A stretch of 64,000 bases of DNA from contig NZ_JAUSFI010000110.1 of the NCBI RefSeq assembly GCF_030651495.1, positions 31,430 through 95,429 of the forward strand. Reading direction: 5' to 3'. Origin of the DNA: Undibacterium sp. Lineage in GTDB: Bacteria > Pseudomonadota > Gammaproteobacteria > Burkholderiales > Burkholderiaceae_D. This document shows positions 1-10,320 of this stretch, one piece after another; the stretch's first letter is position 1; every line of letters starts with the position of its first letter. The notes beneath the pieces were generated by a model. The model was not told the DNA's origin, did no database searches, and saw nothing but the letters and a program-made list of their open reading frames with translations. The position numbers and the translations under genes are program-made.

Positions 1-1
1 T

Positions 2-133
2 ATCACTCCTGAATTACTCGATCTTGCGGGGCCCGGTTTACAGGACAAAATCGTTATGCGAGAGGATGCGAACAAATGGGATTTGAAAGACATTAACCGG
101 TTTTGGTTGGGCGACGCAGTAAACCCAACTTAA
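2..133 (+). CDS. C-terminal end of an unidentified protein (cut by window edge)
   Basis: An open frame enters from the left edge and stops with TAA at 131-133, giving the last 43 residues of a protein. The fragment contains LDLAGPGLQDKIVM and ends FWLGDAVNPT. It is acidic and aromatic with no motif I can assign to a family. It converges with the minus-strand oxidoreductase downstream, with about 60 bases between them. The function cannot be judged from this fragment. Confidence 0.5.
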   Translation: MTPELLDLAGPGLQDKIVMREDANKWDLKDINRFWLGDAVNPT

Positions 134-194
134 GTATAGATCTGAATTCGACGCACCTATTGCTAGGTTGTTGCAAGGTGCGTCGATATTGTAA

Positions 195-1175
195 TTATTG
201 TTCAGGGTGTATGATGACTTTACCCGTTACTTTTCGAGCCGCAATATCATTCAATGCAGTAGCCGTGTCTTTTAGTGCGTAGCGACCCGAAATATGTGGA
301 TTGATCTTGCCCTCGGCCAACCAGCCCATTAATTCGCGCATTGCGGCTAAATTTGCTTTGGGTTCGCGTTTGGCAAACTCACCCCAAAATACACCAATCA
401 GAGATGCCCCTTTTAGCAGAGTCAGATTCAGCGGTAGTTTAGGAATCTCACCATTGGCGAAGCCGACGACTAAGTAACGCCCACGCCAACCGATAGAGCG
501 AAACGCAGGTTCCGCATAGATGCCGCCGACTGGGTCATAAATGACATCGGGCCCCTTGCCATCGGTTGCAGCCTTGATTGCTTCACGCAGGTCTTCTGTG
601 CTGTAATTGATCGTTTTATCTGCACCATGTTGCCTGCAAATATCGAGCTTTTCATTGGTTGATGCTGCCGCAATGACGTGCGCGCCGAGAGCCTTACCGA
701 TTTCGATTGCCGCTAGCCCAACCCCCCCCGCTGCGCCCAATACCAACATAGTCTCACCAGCTTTTAACTGAGCACGATCAACCACCGCATGATGAGATGT
801 GCCATATGTCAAAGTGATCGCGGCAGCGGTATCGAAATCCATGCCGGGTGGCATAGGCATAATCGAATTTGCGGGAGCTAAGACTTGTTGTGCGAACGCC
901 CCGTGACCAATAAAAGCGATAACCTTGTCGCCTGGTTTTGTGCTAGTGACACCTTCACCTATAGCGCGTACGACGCCAGAGAGTTCACTACCAGGTATAA
1001 ATGGGAGTTCTGGCTTGAATTGATATTTATTTTGGATGATCAATACATCAGGGAAATTGACTCCTGCCGCTTTGACATCAATTGTAATTTGGCCTGGACC
1101 TGGAATAAGATCTGGCAATTCTTCCAATACCAAGGTGTCAGGTAAACCCCATTCTTTGCAAACAATAGCTTTCAT
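195..1175 (-). CDS. NADPH:quinone oxidoreductase, MDR (zinc-independent) family
   Basis: The protein has 326 residues, the usual length of single-domain quinone oxidoreductases. The N-terminal GroES-like fold starts MKAIVCKEW and carries AAGVNFPDVL, typical of QOR-type enzymes. The Rossmann part has the NADPH-binding GAAGGVGLAAIEIG stretch near residue 147. The structural zinc cysteine cluster of alcohol dehydrogenases is absent, so a zinc-independent reductase is expected. It would reduce quinones or alpha,beta-unsaturated carbonyls with NADPH in the cytoplasm; the real substrate is unknown. It is transcribed alone, divergently from surE, and AAGGAG lies just before the ATG. Confidence 0.88.
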   Translation of the reverse strand: MKAIVCKEWGLPDTLVLEELPDLIPGPGQITIDVKAAGVNFPDVLIIQNKYQFKPELPFIPGSELSGVVRAIGEGVTSTKPGDKVIAFIGHGAFAQQVLAPANSIMPMPPGMDFDTAAAITLTYGTSHHAVVDRAQLKAGETMLVLGAAGGVGLAAIEIGKALGAHVIAAASTNEKLDICRQHGADKTINYSTEDLREAIKAATDGKGPDVIYDPVGGIYAEPAFRSIGWRGRYLVVGFANGEIPKLPLNLTLLKGASLIGVFWGEFAKREPKANLAAMRELMGWLAEGKINPHISGRYALKDTATALNDIAARKVTGKVIIHPEQ

Positions 1176-1282
1176 ATTTGTCTCCTTTATTTAAAATAGT
1201 ACGACCGTTTGATTTTATAATTATGCAGTAAAAACCAATATCCGGAGAAATTTATATTGATGCATCAGGTAAAATGCACAAT

Positions 1283-2020
1283 ATGAAAATCCTGATAAGT
1301 AACGACGATGGTTACCTCGCTCCCGGCATCTTGGCCTTAGTCGATGCCTTGAGTCCTATAGCCGAAATTATTGTGGTGGCACCAGACAGCAATCGCTCTG
1401 GGACATCGAATGCTTTGACGTTAGATCGACCTCTTTCAGTGTATCGCGCCGCAAATGGTTTTTATTTTGTGAACGGCACGCCCTCAGATTGCGTTCATAT
1501 TGCGTTAACTTCTATTATGGCGGATAGACCAGATTTAATTGTTTCTGGTATCAATCAGGGTCAGAACATGGGTGACGACACGCTTTATTCCGGTACTGTG
1601 GCAGCAGCGACTGAGGGATATTTGTTTGGTGTTCCAGCGATTGCCTTTTCCCAATTGGAAAAAGGTTGGGCCTATCTTGACGATGCTGCACGTATCGCAA
1701 GAGATATGATAGAGCGCGGCTTCCCTTCTCTTGACCTGCCTTATTTGTTAAATGTAAATATTCCAAATCTTCCATATTCGAAAATTAAAGGAATACATAC
1801 CGCAAGACTGGGTAAGCGCCATACTTCGGAACCGGTGATTAAAATGCAAGATCCACACGGCCGCGATATTTACTGGATTGGGCCTCCAGGTGCGGTAAAG
1901 GACGCGGGAGATGGCACTGATTTTTACGTTACATCCAGAGATTATGTCTCCGTGACGCCACTGCAGGTTGATCTGACGAATGCAAAACAAATGGCTCAAT
2001 TAAAAGCGGATCTGGTATGA
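1283..2020 (+). CDS. surE: 5'/3'-nucleotidase SurE (survival protein)
   Basis: SurE removes phosphate from nucleoside 5'- and 3'-monophosphates and is linked to stationary-phase survival. The N-terminus [11 protein letters not shown] holds the two metal-binding aspartates, followed by [10 protein letters not shown] and [20 protein letters not shown], all family signatures. An in-frame ATG lies three codons upstream (1274); I prefer 1283 because family members begin MKIL. It opens the surE-pcm-nlpD-rpoS run, a classic proteobacterial order. The stop overlaps the pcm start (ATGA), which suggests translational coupling. Confidence 0.95.
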   Translation: MKILISNDDGYLAPGILALVDALSPIAEIIVVAPDSNRSGTSNALTLDRPLSVYRAANGFYFVNGTPSDCVHIALTSIMADRPDLIVSGINQGQNMGDDTLYSGTVAAATEGYLFGVPAIAFSQLEKGWAYLDDAARIARDMIERGFPSLDLPYLLNVNIPNLPYSKIKGIHTARLGKRHTSEPVIKMQDPHGRDIYWIGPPGAVKDAGDGTDFYVTSRDYVSVTPLQVDLTNAKQMAQLKADLV

Positions 2021-2880
2021 CCGAAAAGGACAGGAAATTTCCTTTGCTTTTATCGTCAATCGTCAACAAGTCAAGTAGATTGGATGCACAGACATCGTGC
2101 TTAGTACGCACTGAGATGCCGCAGACTGCAATGAGAAATGCGGTAAAAAATGCGCGACTCCAATCTGTCAGTACCGTCACATTGGCAATGCCACTCGAAA
2201 ATGCGCCACGTGTAAAGGCCGGTAAGGTAGTTCAAGAAACCAGCGGACTAGTTTCAATTGGAATACGGCGCGCAATGGTGGCGCGGGTGGCGCGGCAGGG
2301 CGTGACTGATAGTATGGTCTTGGCAGCAGTGGAAGCAATTCCACGGCATTTATTTATCGAATCCGGTTTGGCAAGTCAAGCGTATATTGATGCCTCATTA
2401 CCTATAGGTCATCATCAAACCATATCACAACCGTATATCGTTGCTCGCATGATAGAAATTATGCGAAATGGAGGTGAGTTGAGGCGGGTACTGGAAATAG
2501 GGACTGGTTGTGGTTATCAGGCCGCTGTTTTGTCACTGGTGGCGAAGGATGTCTACTCAATAGAGCGTATCAAAGCATTGCATGAACTGGCAAAAAGCAA
2601 TTTGCGTCCAATGCGAATTGCCAATATACGTTTGCACTACGGTGATGGTATGCTCGGTTTGCCTCAGGTCGCGCCTTTTGACGGTATTATATTAGCTGCC
2701 GCTGGGCTGGAGGTTCCGCAGGCTCTATTGGAGCAACTGTCTATTGGCGGGAGATTGATTGCCCCGGTGGGCGGCGGTCATCAGGTGCTTCAATTGATAG
2801 AGCGCATTGCAAAAAACGAATGGAAAAGTTCGATACTAGAGAAATGTCACTTCGTTCCTCTGCGCCAAGGTGTGATATGA
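2017..2880 (+). CDS. pcm: Protein-L-isoaspartate O-methyltransferase
   Basis: Pcm methylates the abnormal L-isoaspartyl carboxyl group using S-adenosylmethionine and so starts repair of aged proteins. The SAM-binding motif [15 protein letters not shown] begins near residue 157, preceded by the family block [17 protein letters not shown]. At 287 residues it is longer than the roughly 210-residue enterobacterial enzyme. The extra 75-80 residues are an N-terminal, basic, low-complexity extension before the catalytic domain (about residue 79). It overlaps surE by four bases and is followed closely by nlpD. Confidence 0.94.
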   Translation: MTEKDRKFPLLLSSIVNKSSRLDAQTSCLVRTEMPQTAMRNAVKNARLQSVSTVTLAMPLENAPRVKAGKVVQETSGLVSIGIRRAMVARVARQGVTDSMVLAAVEAIPRHLFIESGLASQAYIDASLPIGHHQTISQPYIVARMIEIMRNGGELRRVLEIGTGCGYQAAVLSLVAKDVYSIERIKALHELAKSNLRPMRIANIRLHYGDGMLGLPQVAPFDGIILAAAGLEVPQALLEQLSIGGRLIAPVGGGHQVLQLIERIAKNEWKSSILEKCHFVPLRQGVI

Positions 2881-2906
2881 AACAGTCGATCAAACGGAAG
2901 TAAGTA

Positions 2907-3872
2907 ATGAGCAAAAACAAAATACCTTTAGTTGTACAGATACTTTTTACAGGAGCATTGATCAGCATCATCTCTGCCTGTACTACTCCCCTGAATAATG
3001 CGCCAGTCGTGGACCGGATTGGGGATGTAAATTCGAATTCTGGCAAATCCGGACCTGTTGTCGTAAGTTCGGCAAGTAAATCGCTTACGGACACGCGAAT
3101 CAGTTATGTCGTGAAGCGAGGCGATACTTTGTTTCGTATCGCACTGGACCATGGTCAAAATTATAGTGATATTGTGGCATGGAATAGTTTGAAAAATCCG
3201 AATGACATCAAAGTTGATCAAGTGTTACGAGTGGCTCCACCTGATGGAAATGCAAATAGCGCGGTACAAACCGCCAGCGTATCTTCAGGTGCGGGTGTTG
3301 AAGTGAGAAGCTTATCGTCAGTGAATCTTGCAACGAATAAAACTGGTCCGCGAGGTGATAAACGTCCCTACTCAGAAGTCACTTTGGCTGAGTTGCAAAA
3401 AACGGATGTCGCGGTAACGTCAGGTATTGTGCCTGTTATAAAACCAGAAATTGTGATCGCAAAACCTATAGAAAAAATAGTAGCTCAACCTGCCGTGGAA
3501 ACAGATACTGTTGACTGGATGTGGCCAACAGAAGGTAGAGTCATTAGCAATTTTGACGATGCAAAAAACAAAGGGCTGGATATCAGCGGTAAGCTTGGAC
3601 AGGACGTGTTTGCTGCAGGTGCAGGAAAAGTGATGTATGAAGGGAGTGGAATCCGAGGTTATGGTAATCTGGTGATCATTAAACATAACAATAATCTATT
3701 GTCTGCCTACGCACATAATAAAGTTAATCTGGTTAAGGAAGGTCAGGCCATTAGTAGAGGGCAAAAAATTGCCGAAATGGGTAATTCTGATAGTGATTCG
3801 ATTAAATTGCATTTTGAAATAAGACAACAAGGAAAACCTGTCGATCCTGCAAAATTTTTGCCAGGTCGATGA
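2907..3872 (+). CDS. nlpD: Lipoprotein NlpD, LysM and degenerate LytM domains
   Basis: This envelope lipoprotein activates a cell-division amidase (AmiC in model species). A signal peptide ends in a lipobox with Cys25 (SIISAC). A LysM peptidoglycan-binding domain follows (YVVKRGDTLFRIA, about residues 70-112), then a variable linker and a C-terminal M23/LytM fold (about 205-318). The LytM part reads KGLDISG and LHFEIRQQGKPVDP. The zinc-binding His of active M23 enzymes is replaced in the first motif, so it is probably a non-catalytic activator, as known for NlpD. It precedes rpoS, whose main promoter lies inside nlpD in other proteobacteria. Confidence 0.93.
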   Translation: MSKNKIPLVVQILFTGALISIISACTTPLNNAPVVDRIGDVNSNSGKSGPVVVSSASKSLTDTRISYVVKRGDTLFRIALDHGQNYSDIVAWNSLKNPNDIKVDQVLRVAPPDGNANSAVQTASVSSGAGVEVRSLSSVNLATNKTGPRGDKRPYSEVTLAELQKTDVAVTSGIVPVIKPEIVIAKPIEKIVAQPAVETDTVDWMWPTEGRVISNFDDAKNKGLDISGKLGQDVFAAGAGKVMYEGSGIRGYGNLVIIKHNNNLLSAYAHNKVNLVKEGQAISRGQKIAEMGNSDSDSIKLHFEIRQQGKPVDPAKFLPGR

Positions 3873-3926
3873 TGGCGCGGAATTCACGCTAACATTCAAT
3901 CTGAAAAATGACTTCAAATTATAACT

Positions 3927-4973
3927 ATGCCCAATTCTTCAGCTAATTTTCAGTTGCAATCATCGGTAACGGATGATGATCAGGACGTGGTTTCTGAGAT
4001 TCAGGGGGCGCATCAGACGGAGTCAGCCGATTTTTCAGATGAGCATGGCGAAGATGCAAATGATACCGAGAGTGACAATCCTGTCTCGTTAATTGTTGCT
4101 CCACTAGATGAACTCAAGACTGTGCTTGCGGCTGAGTTATCGACAGATACTACGCAACATTATCTCAATCAGATTGGAACTCGGCCCTTATTTGGTTCGG
4201 CCGAGGAATTGCATTTTGCAACGCTTGCTAAACAAGGTAATTTTGAAGCTCGTCAAAAAATGATTGAGCACAATTTACGGTTGGTCGTCTCAATAGCGAA
4301 GCACTACATCAATCGTGGCGTTGCCTTGCTGGATATGATCGAAGAAGGCAATCTGGGATTGATGCATGCGATAGAGAAATTTGAACCCGAACGTGGTTTT
4401 CGTTTCTCGACCTATGCAACTTGGTGGATACGTCAAAGCATAGAGCGAGCTATTATGAACCAGGCTCGCACTATACGCTTGCCAGTACATATGGTGCGGG
4501 AGTTGAATCAAATTTTACGGGCTAAATACCACCTGGAATCTCAGCAGCGAGATGGTAGGGATGCGGCGATTGAAGATATCGCACATTTGGTTGGACGACC
4601 AATTGACGAAGTCCAGGATATTCTGGCGTTGTCTGAGCATGCTACCTCACTCGATACCCCGCTAGATAATGATCCGCAATCTAGTCTTATGGATATGTTG
4701 CCAGGTGACAGTGAAGATACGCCAGATATTCGTGCTGAGCACCATGAAATGAACATCCTGGTGCGGGATTGGCTATCCAAGTTGCCAGACAAGCAGCGTA
4801 TAGTCATTATGCGCCGTTTTGGTTTAGATAACGATGATCCCGCAACGTTGGAAACATTGGCGGATGAAATGGGTATCACTAGAGAGCGTGTTCGTCAAAT
4901 TCAGCAGGAAGCCCTGCTTAAACTAAAGCGCTCTTTCGCATCGCGTGGCGTCGGTAGAGATGCTCTCCTCTGA
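3927..4973 (+). CDS. rpoS: RNA polymerase sigma factor RpoS (sigma-38)
   Basis: This is the stationary-phase and general stress sigma factor. It has 348 residues, slightly longer than the 330-residue E. coli protein because of an acidic N-terminal extension. Core region 2 is clear ([19 protein letters not shown], then [17 protein letters not shown]). Region 4 contains [18 protein letters not shown], the -35-binding helix-turn-helix. The nlpD-rpoS linkage separates it from rpoD/rpoH paralogues. Translation is probably subject to Hfq and small RNAs, since hfq is present in this genome (about 16.3 kb), but I see no obvious leader structure. Confidence 0.96.
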   Translation: MPNSSANFQLQSSVTDDDQDVVSEIQGAHQTESADFSDEHGEDANDTESDNPVSLIVAPLDELKTVLAAELSTDTTQHYLNQIGTRPLFGSAEELHFATLAKQGNFEARQKMIEHNLRLVVSIAKHYINRGVALLDMIEEGNLGLMHAIEKFEPERGFRFSTYATWWIRQSIERAIMNQARTIRLPVHMVRELNQILRAKYHLESQQRDGRDAAIEDIAHLVGRPIDEVQDILALSEHATSLDTPLDNDPQSSLMDMLPGDSEDTPDIRAEHHEMNILVRDWLSKLPDKQRIVIMRRFGLDNDDPATLETLADEMGITRERVRQIQQEALLKLKRSFASRGVGRDALL

Positions 4974-5016
4974 AAAGCCACCACTCATTTTCTCGCTCAC
5001 GCCATTGAGATAAAGT

Positions 5017-5045
5017 GAAATTTGCTTTGTCGTTTCTTTTATAAT
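5017..5045 (+). promoter_or_regulatory. Candidate promoter for rlmD
   Basis: A perfect -10 hexamer TATAAT lies at 5040-5045, about 55 bases before rlmD. The matching -35 position holds only a weak hexamer (GAAATT at 17-bp spacing). I call it on the -10 alone. Confidence 0.3.
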
Positions 5046-5102
5046 CTCCCTTTTGAAATCAATCCTTTTTTGGCTTGACCTGCCGGTCTTGCTGCATTCA
5101 TC

Positions 5103-6437
5103 ATGAATACTATTACTATCCGTTCCTTCGATATGGACGCTCGTGGCGTTGGCCATCTTGAAAATGAAGATGGCACACCGGGCAAGGTGGTGTTCGTCGA
5201 AGGCGCACTACCTGGCGAGGTGGTCGGCTTCAATGCCTACAAGAAGAAACCGACTTGGGAAGTCGCTACTATGGGCACACTATTTAAAGAGTCATCACAA
5301 AGGATGCCACCAAAATGCAAGTATTTTGGCATTTGTGGTGGGTGCTCGATGCAGCATCTGGAGCCAAATGCACAAGTCGCAATGAAGCAGCGCGTACTCG
5401 AAGATAACTTGGGGCATATCGGTAAGGTCAAGCCAGAAATGATGATGCGGCCAATTTATGGGCCAACTTGGGGTTATCGGTATCGTGCACGCCTTTCCGT
5501 GCGCCATGTCCGCAAAAAAGGCTCGGTACTGGTCGGTTTTCATGAGAAAAAATCGCGCTATGTCGCCAATATGGAAACCTGTGAAATTTTGCCACCACAT
5601 GTGTCCGCAATGCTGATGCCATTGCGAGCACTGATTGCCTCGCTGTCAATTATTGAGGAGTTGCCACAGATTGAACTGGCAATCGGGGAGGGTATCACCG
5701 CGATGGTGTTACGTATTATTGCGCCGTTGACAGTTGAGGATGAAGTTAAGCTAAAGGTTTTTGCTGATCGTTATCAAGTGCAATGGTGGTTGCAAGCCAA
5801 GGGACCTGAGACTGCAGAGCCATTTTATCCAGAGGATGGCGATTTACATTATTTATTGCCTGAGTTTGGCGTAAAGATGCCATTCAAGCCAACTGATTTT
5901 ACCCAAGTTAATCATCATATTAATCGGGTATTGGTTGCGCGCGCCTTGCGTTTGCTGGATGTGCAAAAGGATGAACGTATTGCTGATTTGTTTTGTGGTC
6001 TTGGTAACTTTACATTGCCGATCGCAACCATTGCCAGAGAGGTCGTCGGGATCGAGGGGAGCTCTACTTTGACTGAGCGTGCTTTGGAGAATGCCAAAGC
6101 CAATGGCTTGAGCGCGAAAACGGTATTTGGTACACGTAATTTATTTGAGGTAACTGCAGAAGATTTTGTTGTGCTAGGTAAATTTGACCGCTTTTTGGTT
6201 GATCCTCCTCGCGACGGTGCAATGGCAGTTTGTCAGGCATTGATTGATCTAGGAAAATTTGCTCCCGAATTGAAGCCTAAACGTATAGTCTATGTGTCTT
6301 GCAGTCCATCTACGTTAGCCAGGGATGCCGGTATGTTGGTCAATCAGGCGGGTTACCGCTTATCTAAGGCCGGGGTGATTAACATGTTTCCGCATACCTC
6401 GCACGTAGAGTCGATGGCGGTATTTGATTTGATTTGA
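5103..6437 (+). CDS. rlmD: 23S rRNA (uracil-1939-C5)-methyltransferase RlmD
   Basis: RlmD (formerly RumA) makes m5U1939 in 23S rRNA. An N-terminal TRAM-like RNA-binding segment (about 1-60) is followed by iron-sulfur cysteines Cys72, Cys78 and Cys81 (KCKYFGICGGCSMQH), with a fourth likely in METCEIL. The Rossmann SAM site is IADLFCGLGNFTLPIA. The catalytic nucleophile is Cys400 in YVSCSPSTLARD. The length of 444 residues is typical. It stands alone after rpoS, with a possible own promoter and a 410-base gap after it. Confidence 0.94.
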   Translation: MNTITIRSFDMDARGVGHLENEDGTPGKVVFVEGALPGEVVGFNAYKKKPTWEVATMGTLFKESSQRMPPKCKYFGICGGCSMQHLEPNAQVAMKQRVLEDNLGHIGKVKPEMMMRPIYGPTWGYRYRARLSVRHVRKKGSVLVGFHEKKSRYVANMETCEILPPHVSAMLMPLRALIASLSIIEELPQIELAIGEGITAMVLRIIAPLTVEDEVKLKVFADRYQVQWWLQAKGPETAEPFYPEDGDLHYLLPEFGVKMPFKPTDFTQVNHHINRVLVARALRLLDVQKDERIADLFCGLGNFTLPIATIAREVVGIEGSSTLTERALENAKANGLSAKTVFGTRNLFEVTAEDFVVLGKFDRFLVDPPRDGAMAVCQALIDLGKFAPELKPKRIVYVSCSPSTLARDAGMLVNQAGYRLSKAGVINMFPHTSHVESMAVFDLI

Positions 6438-6470
6438 GAGTGTTGGAACACAGAAAAGTGCGGTGGAGTA

Positions 6471-6593
6471 ATGCCGTTTTTGTTTAACTGGTTTCAATCT
6501 GGCAAATCTAAAAGTAAGCGGGCCCACCGCGCCCGTGCGCCTTTTTCGGGGATGTCCTCTGAACCTGTTGAATATTGCATATTGAGCCCGTAG
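6471..6593 (+). CDS. Possible small protein, 40 residues
   Basis: An ATG at 6471 is preceded by GGTGGAG at a suitable distance and opens a 40-codon frame ending TAG at 6591. The product starts MPFLFNWFQSGKSKSKRAHR and has an aromatic start followed by a basic stretch. I recognise no family. It is the only coding candidate in the 411-base gap between rlmD and ndk; the rest of the gap holds the ndk promoter and nothing else I can see. It may be chance. Confidence 0.25.
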   Translation: MPFLFNWFQSGKSKSKRAHRARAPFSGMSSEPVEYCILSP

Positions 6594-6749
6594 TTAATTG
6601 ATTTTGAAAATTTCAGGATAAAAATAATCAGTTGAATCAGTTGAATGAGGGGGGAGTCAGAAACGCCCGTCGACGGATGCGTACTTTTAGTTGCTCGAAT
6701 AGACGCACTGGTTTAATTTGAAGTTAATTTATTTTAGTCATAGTGATTC

Positions 6750-6779
6750 TTGACAAAACCCTTGTAAAGAGGGTTTCAT
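6750..6779 (+). promoter_or_regulatory. Candidate sigma-70 promoter for ndk with a dyad in the spacer
   Basis: A consensus -35 TTGACA lies at 6750-6755, and a weak -10 TTTCAT lies 18 bp downstream. The spacer contains the inverted repeat AAACCC-N9-GGGTTT (6756-6776), which could be an operator. It lies about 70 bases before the ndk start. Confidence 0.4.
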
Positions 6780-6848
6780 GATAAAATCTAAGGTTAGATG
6801 AATTATTGAATTTTTATCTTAACCCTTTCATTTTATTGGAGTTTTTAG

Positions 6849-7274
6849 ATGGCTATCGAACGCACATTGTCTATTATTAAGCCAGATGCAGTTGCAAAAA
6901 ACGTTATCGGTCAAATTTACAGTCGTTTTGAAGGTGCTGGCCTGAAAATCATTGCTGCTCGCATGATTCACTTATCTCGCGCTGAAGCGGAAGGCTTTTA
7001 CGCTGTTCACGCGGCTCGGCCTTTCTTTAAAGATTTGGTTGACTTCATGATTTCAGGTCCTGTTATGGTTCAGGCTCTTGAAGGTGAAAATGCCATTTTG
7101 ACACATCGTGATCTGATGGGTGCTACTGATCCAAAGAAAGCAGAAAAAGGTACGATACGTGCGGATTTCGCTGATTCTATTGATGCAAATGCAGTTCATG
7201 GTTCGGATGCAGCAGAAACAGCGGCGGTTGAAATCGCTTATTATTTTCCAGCTTTGAACGTGTATTCACGTTAA
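6849..7274 (+). CDS. ndk: Nucleoside diphosphate kinase
   Basis: Ndk moves the gamma-phosphate from ATP to nucleoside diphosphates, balancing NTP and dNTP pools. The protein has 141 residues, the standard length, and starts [18 protein letters not shown]. The phosphohistidine is His117 in [12 protein letters not shown], the family signature. TTGGAG lies just before the ATG. It heads the long conserved run to purA and is followed by rlmN, the usual betaproteobacterial order. Confidence 0.97.
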   Translation: MAIERTLSIIKPDAVAKNVIGQIYSRFEGAGLKIIAARMIHLSRAEAEGFYAVHAARPFFKDLVDFMISGPVMVQALEGENAILTHRDLMGATDPKKAEKGTIRADFADSIDANAVHGSDAAETAAVEIAYYFPALNVYSR

Positions 7275-7348
7275 TTTTTTATTGCTATTGATGAATGATG
7301 CTCTGATTCCTGATGTTTAGTGGGCTTGGAGCGTGAAAGATTAAGCAC

Positions 7349-8506
7349 ATGACGGTTCTCACCAATTTGTTGGATCTGGATCCTGCGCAACTGATCGCTT
7401 ATTGCGGTGAGTTGGGTGAGAAACCGTTTCGCGCAAAGCAATTGCAACGCTGGATACATCAATTCGGGGCGAGCAATTTTGAAGAAATGACGGATCTCGC
7501 AAAATCCTTGCGGGAAAAACTATCCGGGCGTGCTTATATCGCGGCACCTGCCGTTGTTAGTGATCACACTTCCTTAGATGGAACGCGCAAATGGTTGCTG
7601 GATGTCGGACAGGGTAATGCAATAGAAACCGTTTTTATCCCTGAGGAAAATCGCGGAACCTTATGTATATCTACGCAAGCTGGTTGTGCTGTTAATTGTC
7701 GTTTTTGCTCAACTGGAAAACAGGGTTTTAATCGCAATTTGAGTGTGGGGGAAATTATTGGCCAGTTGTGGATGGCAGAATTTGAACTGCGAAAAAGTAA
7801 GGGTATTGAGCCTGGTCATAAAGGTGAACGTCAAATCACGAATGTCGTGATGATGGGCATGGGTGAGCCTTTATTGAATTTTGAGCCTACCGTTACTGCA
7901 TTACGGTTAATGTTGGATGACAATGCTTATGGCTTGTCGCGCCGCCGCGTGACTTTGTCCACAAGTGGCGTTGTGCCAATGATCGATAAGTTGTCCCAGG
8001 AGTGCCCGGTTGCATTGGCTGTATCGTTGCATGCATCGAATGATGCGTTGCGTGATAGTTTGATCCCGTTAAATAAGAAACATCCATTGCAAGAGTTGAT
8101 GGCTGCTTGCAAGCGTTATCTTGATTATGCTCCCCGGGATTTCGTTACTTTTGAATATTGCATGCTTGATGGTGTTAATGATGGTGATCATCATGCAAAA
8201 GAATTAATACAGCTGGTAAAAAACGTACCGTGCAAATTTAATCTTATTCCATTCAACCCATTTCCTGAATCGGGTTTGAGGCGATCAGTCAATCCGAGAA
8301 TTAAAGCTTTTGCCCAGGTGTTGATGGATGCTGGTATTGTAACAACGATTCGCAAGACGCGTGGTGATGATATCGATGCGGCTTGTGGGCAGCTCGCTGG
8401 CGAAGTGCAGGATAGGACGCGGGTCCAGGAACGTATGCAAAAGATGGATGAATATAAGAAAAAATTTGGTGAAAATTTTGGCAAAATTGTCGAGGTATCT
8501 AGTTGA
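7349..8506 (+). CDS. rlmN: Dual-specificity RNA methyltransferase RlmN
   Basis: This radical-SAM enzyme makes m2A2503 in 23S rRNA and m2A37 in some tRNAs. The 4Fe-4S cluster cysteines are Cys113, Cys117 and Cys120 ([15 protein letters not shown]). The C-terminal Cys346 in [13 protein letters not shown] matches the methyl-shuttling cysteine. GMGEPLLN is also present. At 385 residues it has full length. Its last bases overlap the TTG start of pilW, suggesting coupled translation. Confidence 0.96.
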   Translation: MTVLTNLLDLDPAQLIAYCGELGEKPFRAKQLQRWIHQFGASNFEEMTDLAKSLREKLSGRAYIAAPAVVSDHTSLDGTRKWLLDVGQGNAIETVFIPEENRGTLCISTQAGCAVNCRFCSTGKQGFNRNLSVGEIIGQLWMAEFELRKSKGIEPGHKGERQITNVVMMGMGEPLLNFEPTVTALRLMLDDNAYGLSRRRVTLSTSGVVPMIDKLSQECPVALAVSLHASNDALRDSLIPLNKKHPLQELMAACKRYLDYAPRDFVTFEYCMLDGVNDGDHHAKELIQLVKNVPCKFNLIPFNPFPESGLRRSVNPRIKAFAQVLMDAGIVTTIRKTRGDDIDAACGQLAGEVQDRTRVQERMQKMDEYKKKFGENFGKIVEVSS

Positions 8507-9303
8507 AAATTTTTCGATTGCACTACCCTATTTTGTTGGGTGCTTTATTTGCCCTGATTTTGTCAGCATGTGCAAACCGAAAACTCGAAGGGGGCCAGCC
8601 TGAAGTAAATTCCCGGACTGAAAACGTTGAATTGCAAAATCGTGCTGGGATACGCATGCAATTAGCATTGGGTTATTATCAGCAAGGCTTACATAAAGTT
8701 GCATTGGATGAAATAAAACATGCATTGTTAGCAACTCCTGATTTGGTTGATGCCTACAGTCTTCGTGCGTTGATTTTTATGGATACCGGGGAAATTCAAC
8801 TTGCAGAGGATAATTTTTTGCATGCAATGAAGTTAGCTCCAAACAATTCTGATATTGCCAATAACTACGGATGGTTTTTATGTCAGAACGGACGAGAAAA
8901 GCAGTCCATTCCTTATTTTGAAAAAGTAATTAAGGATTTAACTTATCCTACCCCAGCAAAAGTGCTCAACAACGCAGGGGTGTGTAGTCTGAGATTAAAG
9001 GACGTTATCAATGCGGAACGTTATTTCATGTTGGGATTTCGTGAGCAGCCAGGAAATCCTTCAATTAATGTAAATATCGCAAAAATTCTCTTTGATCAAG
9101 GCGATTATGAGAAAGCAAAATTCTATATTGATCGCGTGATAAAAGCTGAAATTATGGCTGCAGATGTGTTGTGGCTGGCGATTAAGATTGAAAAAAAGCT
9201 GGACGATCAGGTGGCAGTTGCTTCTCTTGCTACGCAGTTGCGTCGACGTCATCCAAATTCGAAGGAATATAGCTTACTCCAACGGGGAGCCTTTAGTGAA
9301 TGA
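8503..9303 (+). CDS. pilW: Type IV pilus biogenesis/stability lipoprotein PilW (PilF)
   Basis: PilW/PilF is the outer-membrane pilotin that helps the PilQ secretin assemble. The start is TTG at 8503, overlapping the rlmN stop. This gives MKIFRLHYP followed by a lipoprotein signal with Cys23 (LILSACAN). The mature part is built of TPR repeats (about 50-230), including [11 protein letters not shown] and [12 protein letters not shown], typical of PilF. The position between rlmN and rodZ is conserved in proteobacteria. The protein has 266 residues. Confidence 0.9.
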   Translation: MKIFRLHYPILLGALFALILSACANRKLEGGQPEVNSRTENVELQNRAGIRMQLALGYYQQGLHKVALDEIKHALLATPDLVDAYSLRALIFMDTGEIQLAEDNFLHAMKLAPNNSDIANNYGWFLCQNGREKQSIPYFEKVIKDLTYPTPAKVLNNAGVCSLRLKDVINAERYFMLGFREQPGNPSINVNIAKILFDQGDYEKAKFYIDRVIKAEIMAADVLWLAIKIEKKLDDQVAVASLATQLRRRHPNSKEYSLLQRGAFSE

Positions 9304-10318
9304 TGCGGGTATGAATCAGTCGTTAGATCCATTGAATACTTCGGGGTTGGATACTAGTACAAAACCTGTCCTGACGGTAGTGGAATCAGCAGGAAGTTTA
9401 TTGTCTGCCGCAAGACAACAAAAAAATTGGTCCGTTCAGCAGGTGGCGGAACAATTGAAATTATCTACTAAGCAGGTAGTGGCGCTAGAAGCGAATGAAT
9501 TCGATGCTTTGCCGCAAATGGTGATTGTTCGTGGTTTTATTCGCGCTTACGCTAAATTATTGAAAATCGATGCCGATACAGTTGTTGCCTTTTTACCTAA
9601 AAATGTTAGTAAAGAACAACTGGAATCAGCATTAAAGCCTGGACTTTCCACTCCATTTCAAGAGTCACGTTTATCTTTGATGGGGCGGCAGGATAGTAAT
9701 TCTAAATATATACTGGGTGCGGGTTTGCTCGCGGTACTTGCTGTAGGATTTTTTCTGTTGCAAAAATTTGAACATGCAGATTTTGTTAAAAATTTACTTT
9801 CACCCGCGCCAGTGTTGAGTGAGTCGGTCCCTTTGGCTAGACCGGAAGGGCTGGATCATATAATCGCTCCTTCATTGCCGAACATTTCGAGCGGTGCGCC
9901 CATTCAAGTTAATCCTGCCGTAGGAGTCGCTTCCTCTGTTGATCTAGAAATGCTGGGCGGTCAGAAAGCGGTCGGGCAGGGTGTCTCGAATCTTAGCAAT
10001 AAGCCGCTTACTGAAAATTCAACTGGAATTTCAGTAAAAATAAATGATTTTGGTGTCATCTTACCAACGAATGCCAGTAATAATGATGTCATGAAGCTTA
10101 AATTTCGCCAGGACACTTGGATACAGATTAAAAAAGTAAATGGTAATATTGTGACCTCTCATCTCGCTAAGGCTGGTACCGAAGAGATTTTTAATGTTAA
10201 GGAATCATTGCAGGTCAAAATTGGCAATGCTGCCGGGGTTGAGGGCGTATTGCGGGGTGCTCCATTAGAGATTTTGGCTGGCAAGGATAGTAATGTTGTT
10301 AATTTGAATGTGAAGTAA
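9296..10318 (+). CDS. rodZ: RodZ-like helix-turn-helix membrane protein
   Basis: RodZ links the MreB cytoskeleton to the membrane and supports rod shape. The Cro/C1-type HTH ([20 protein letters not shown]) is followed by [20 protein letters not shown], the RodZ signature. One transmembrane helix lies near residues 137-158, and a periplasmic DUF4115-type domain is at the C-terminus. The frame is open from 9164, but GTG 9296 is the likely start because GGGGAG sits seven bases before it and it overlaps pilW by only eight bases; ATG 9311 is an alternative. Confidence 0.87.
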   Translation: MNDAGMNQSLDPLNTSGLDTSTKPVLTVVESAGSLLSAARQQKNWSVQQVAEQLKLSTKQVVALEANEFDALPQMVIVRGFIRAYAKLLKIDADTVVAFLPKNVSKEQLESALKPGLSTPFQESRLSLMGRQDSNSKYILGAGLLAVLAVGFFLLQKFEHADFVKNLLSPAPVLSESVPLARPEGLDHIIAPSLPNISSGAPIQVNPAVGVASSVDLEMLGGQKAVGQGVSNLSNKPLTENSTGISVKINDFGVILPTNASNNDVMKLKFRQDTWIQIKKVNGNIVTSHLAKAGTEEIFNVKESLQVKIGNAAGVEGVLRGAPLEILAGKDSNVVNLNVK

Positions 10319-10320
10319 GT

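Noticed and set aside
9164..9295. Upstream extension of the rodZ frame by 44 codons
   Set aside because: It overlaps pilW deeply, has no ribosome-binding site at 9164, and the RodZ family start fits GTG 9296 with GGGGAG.
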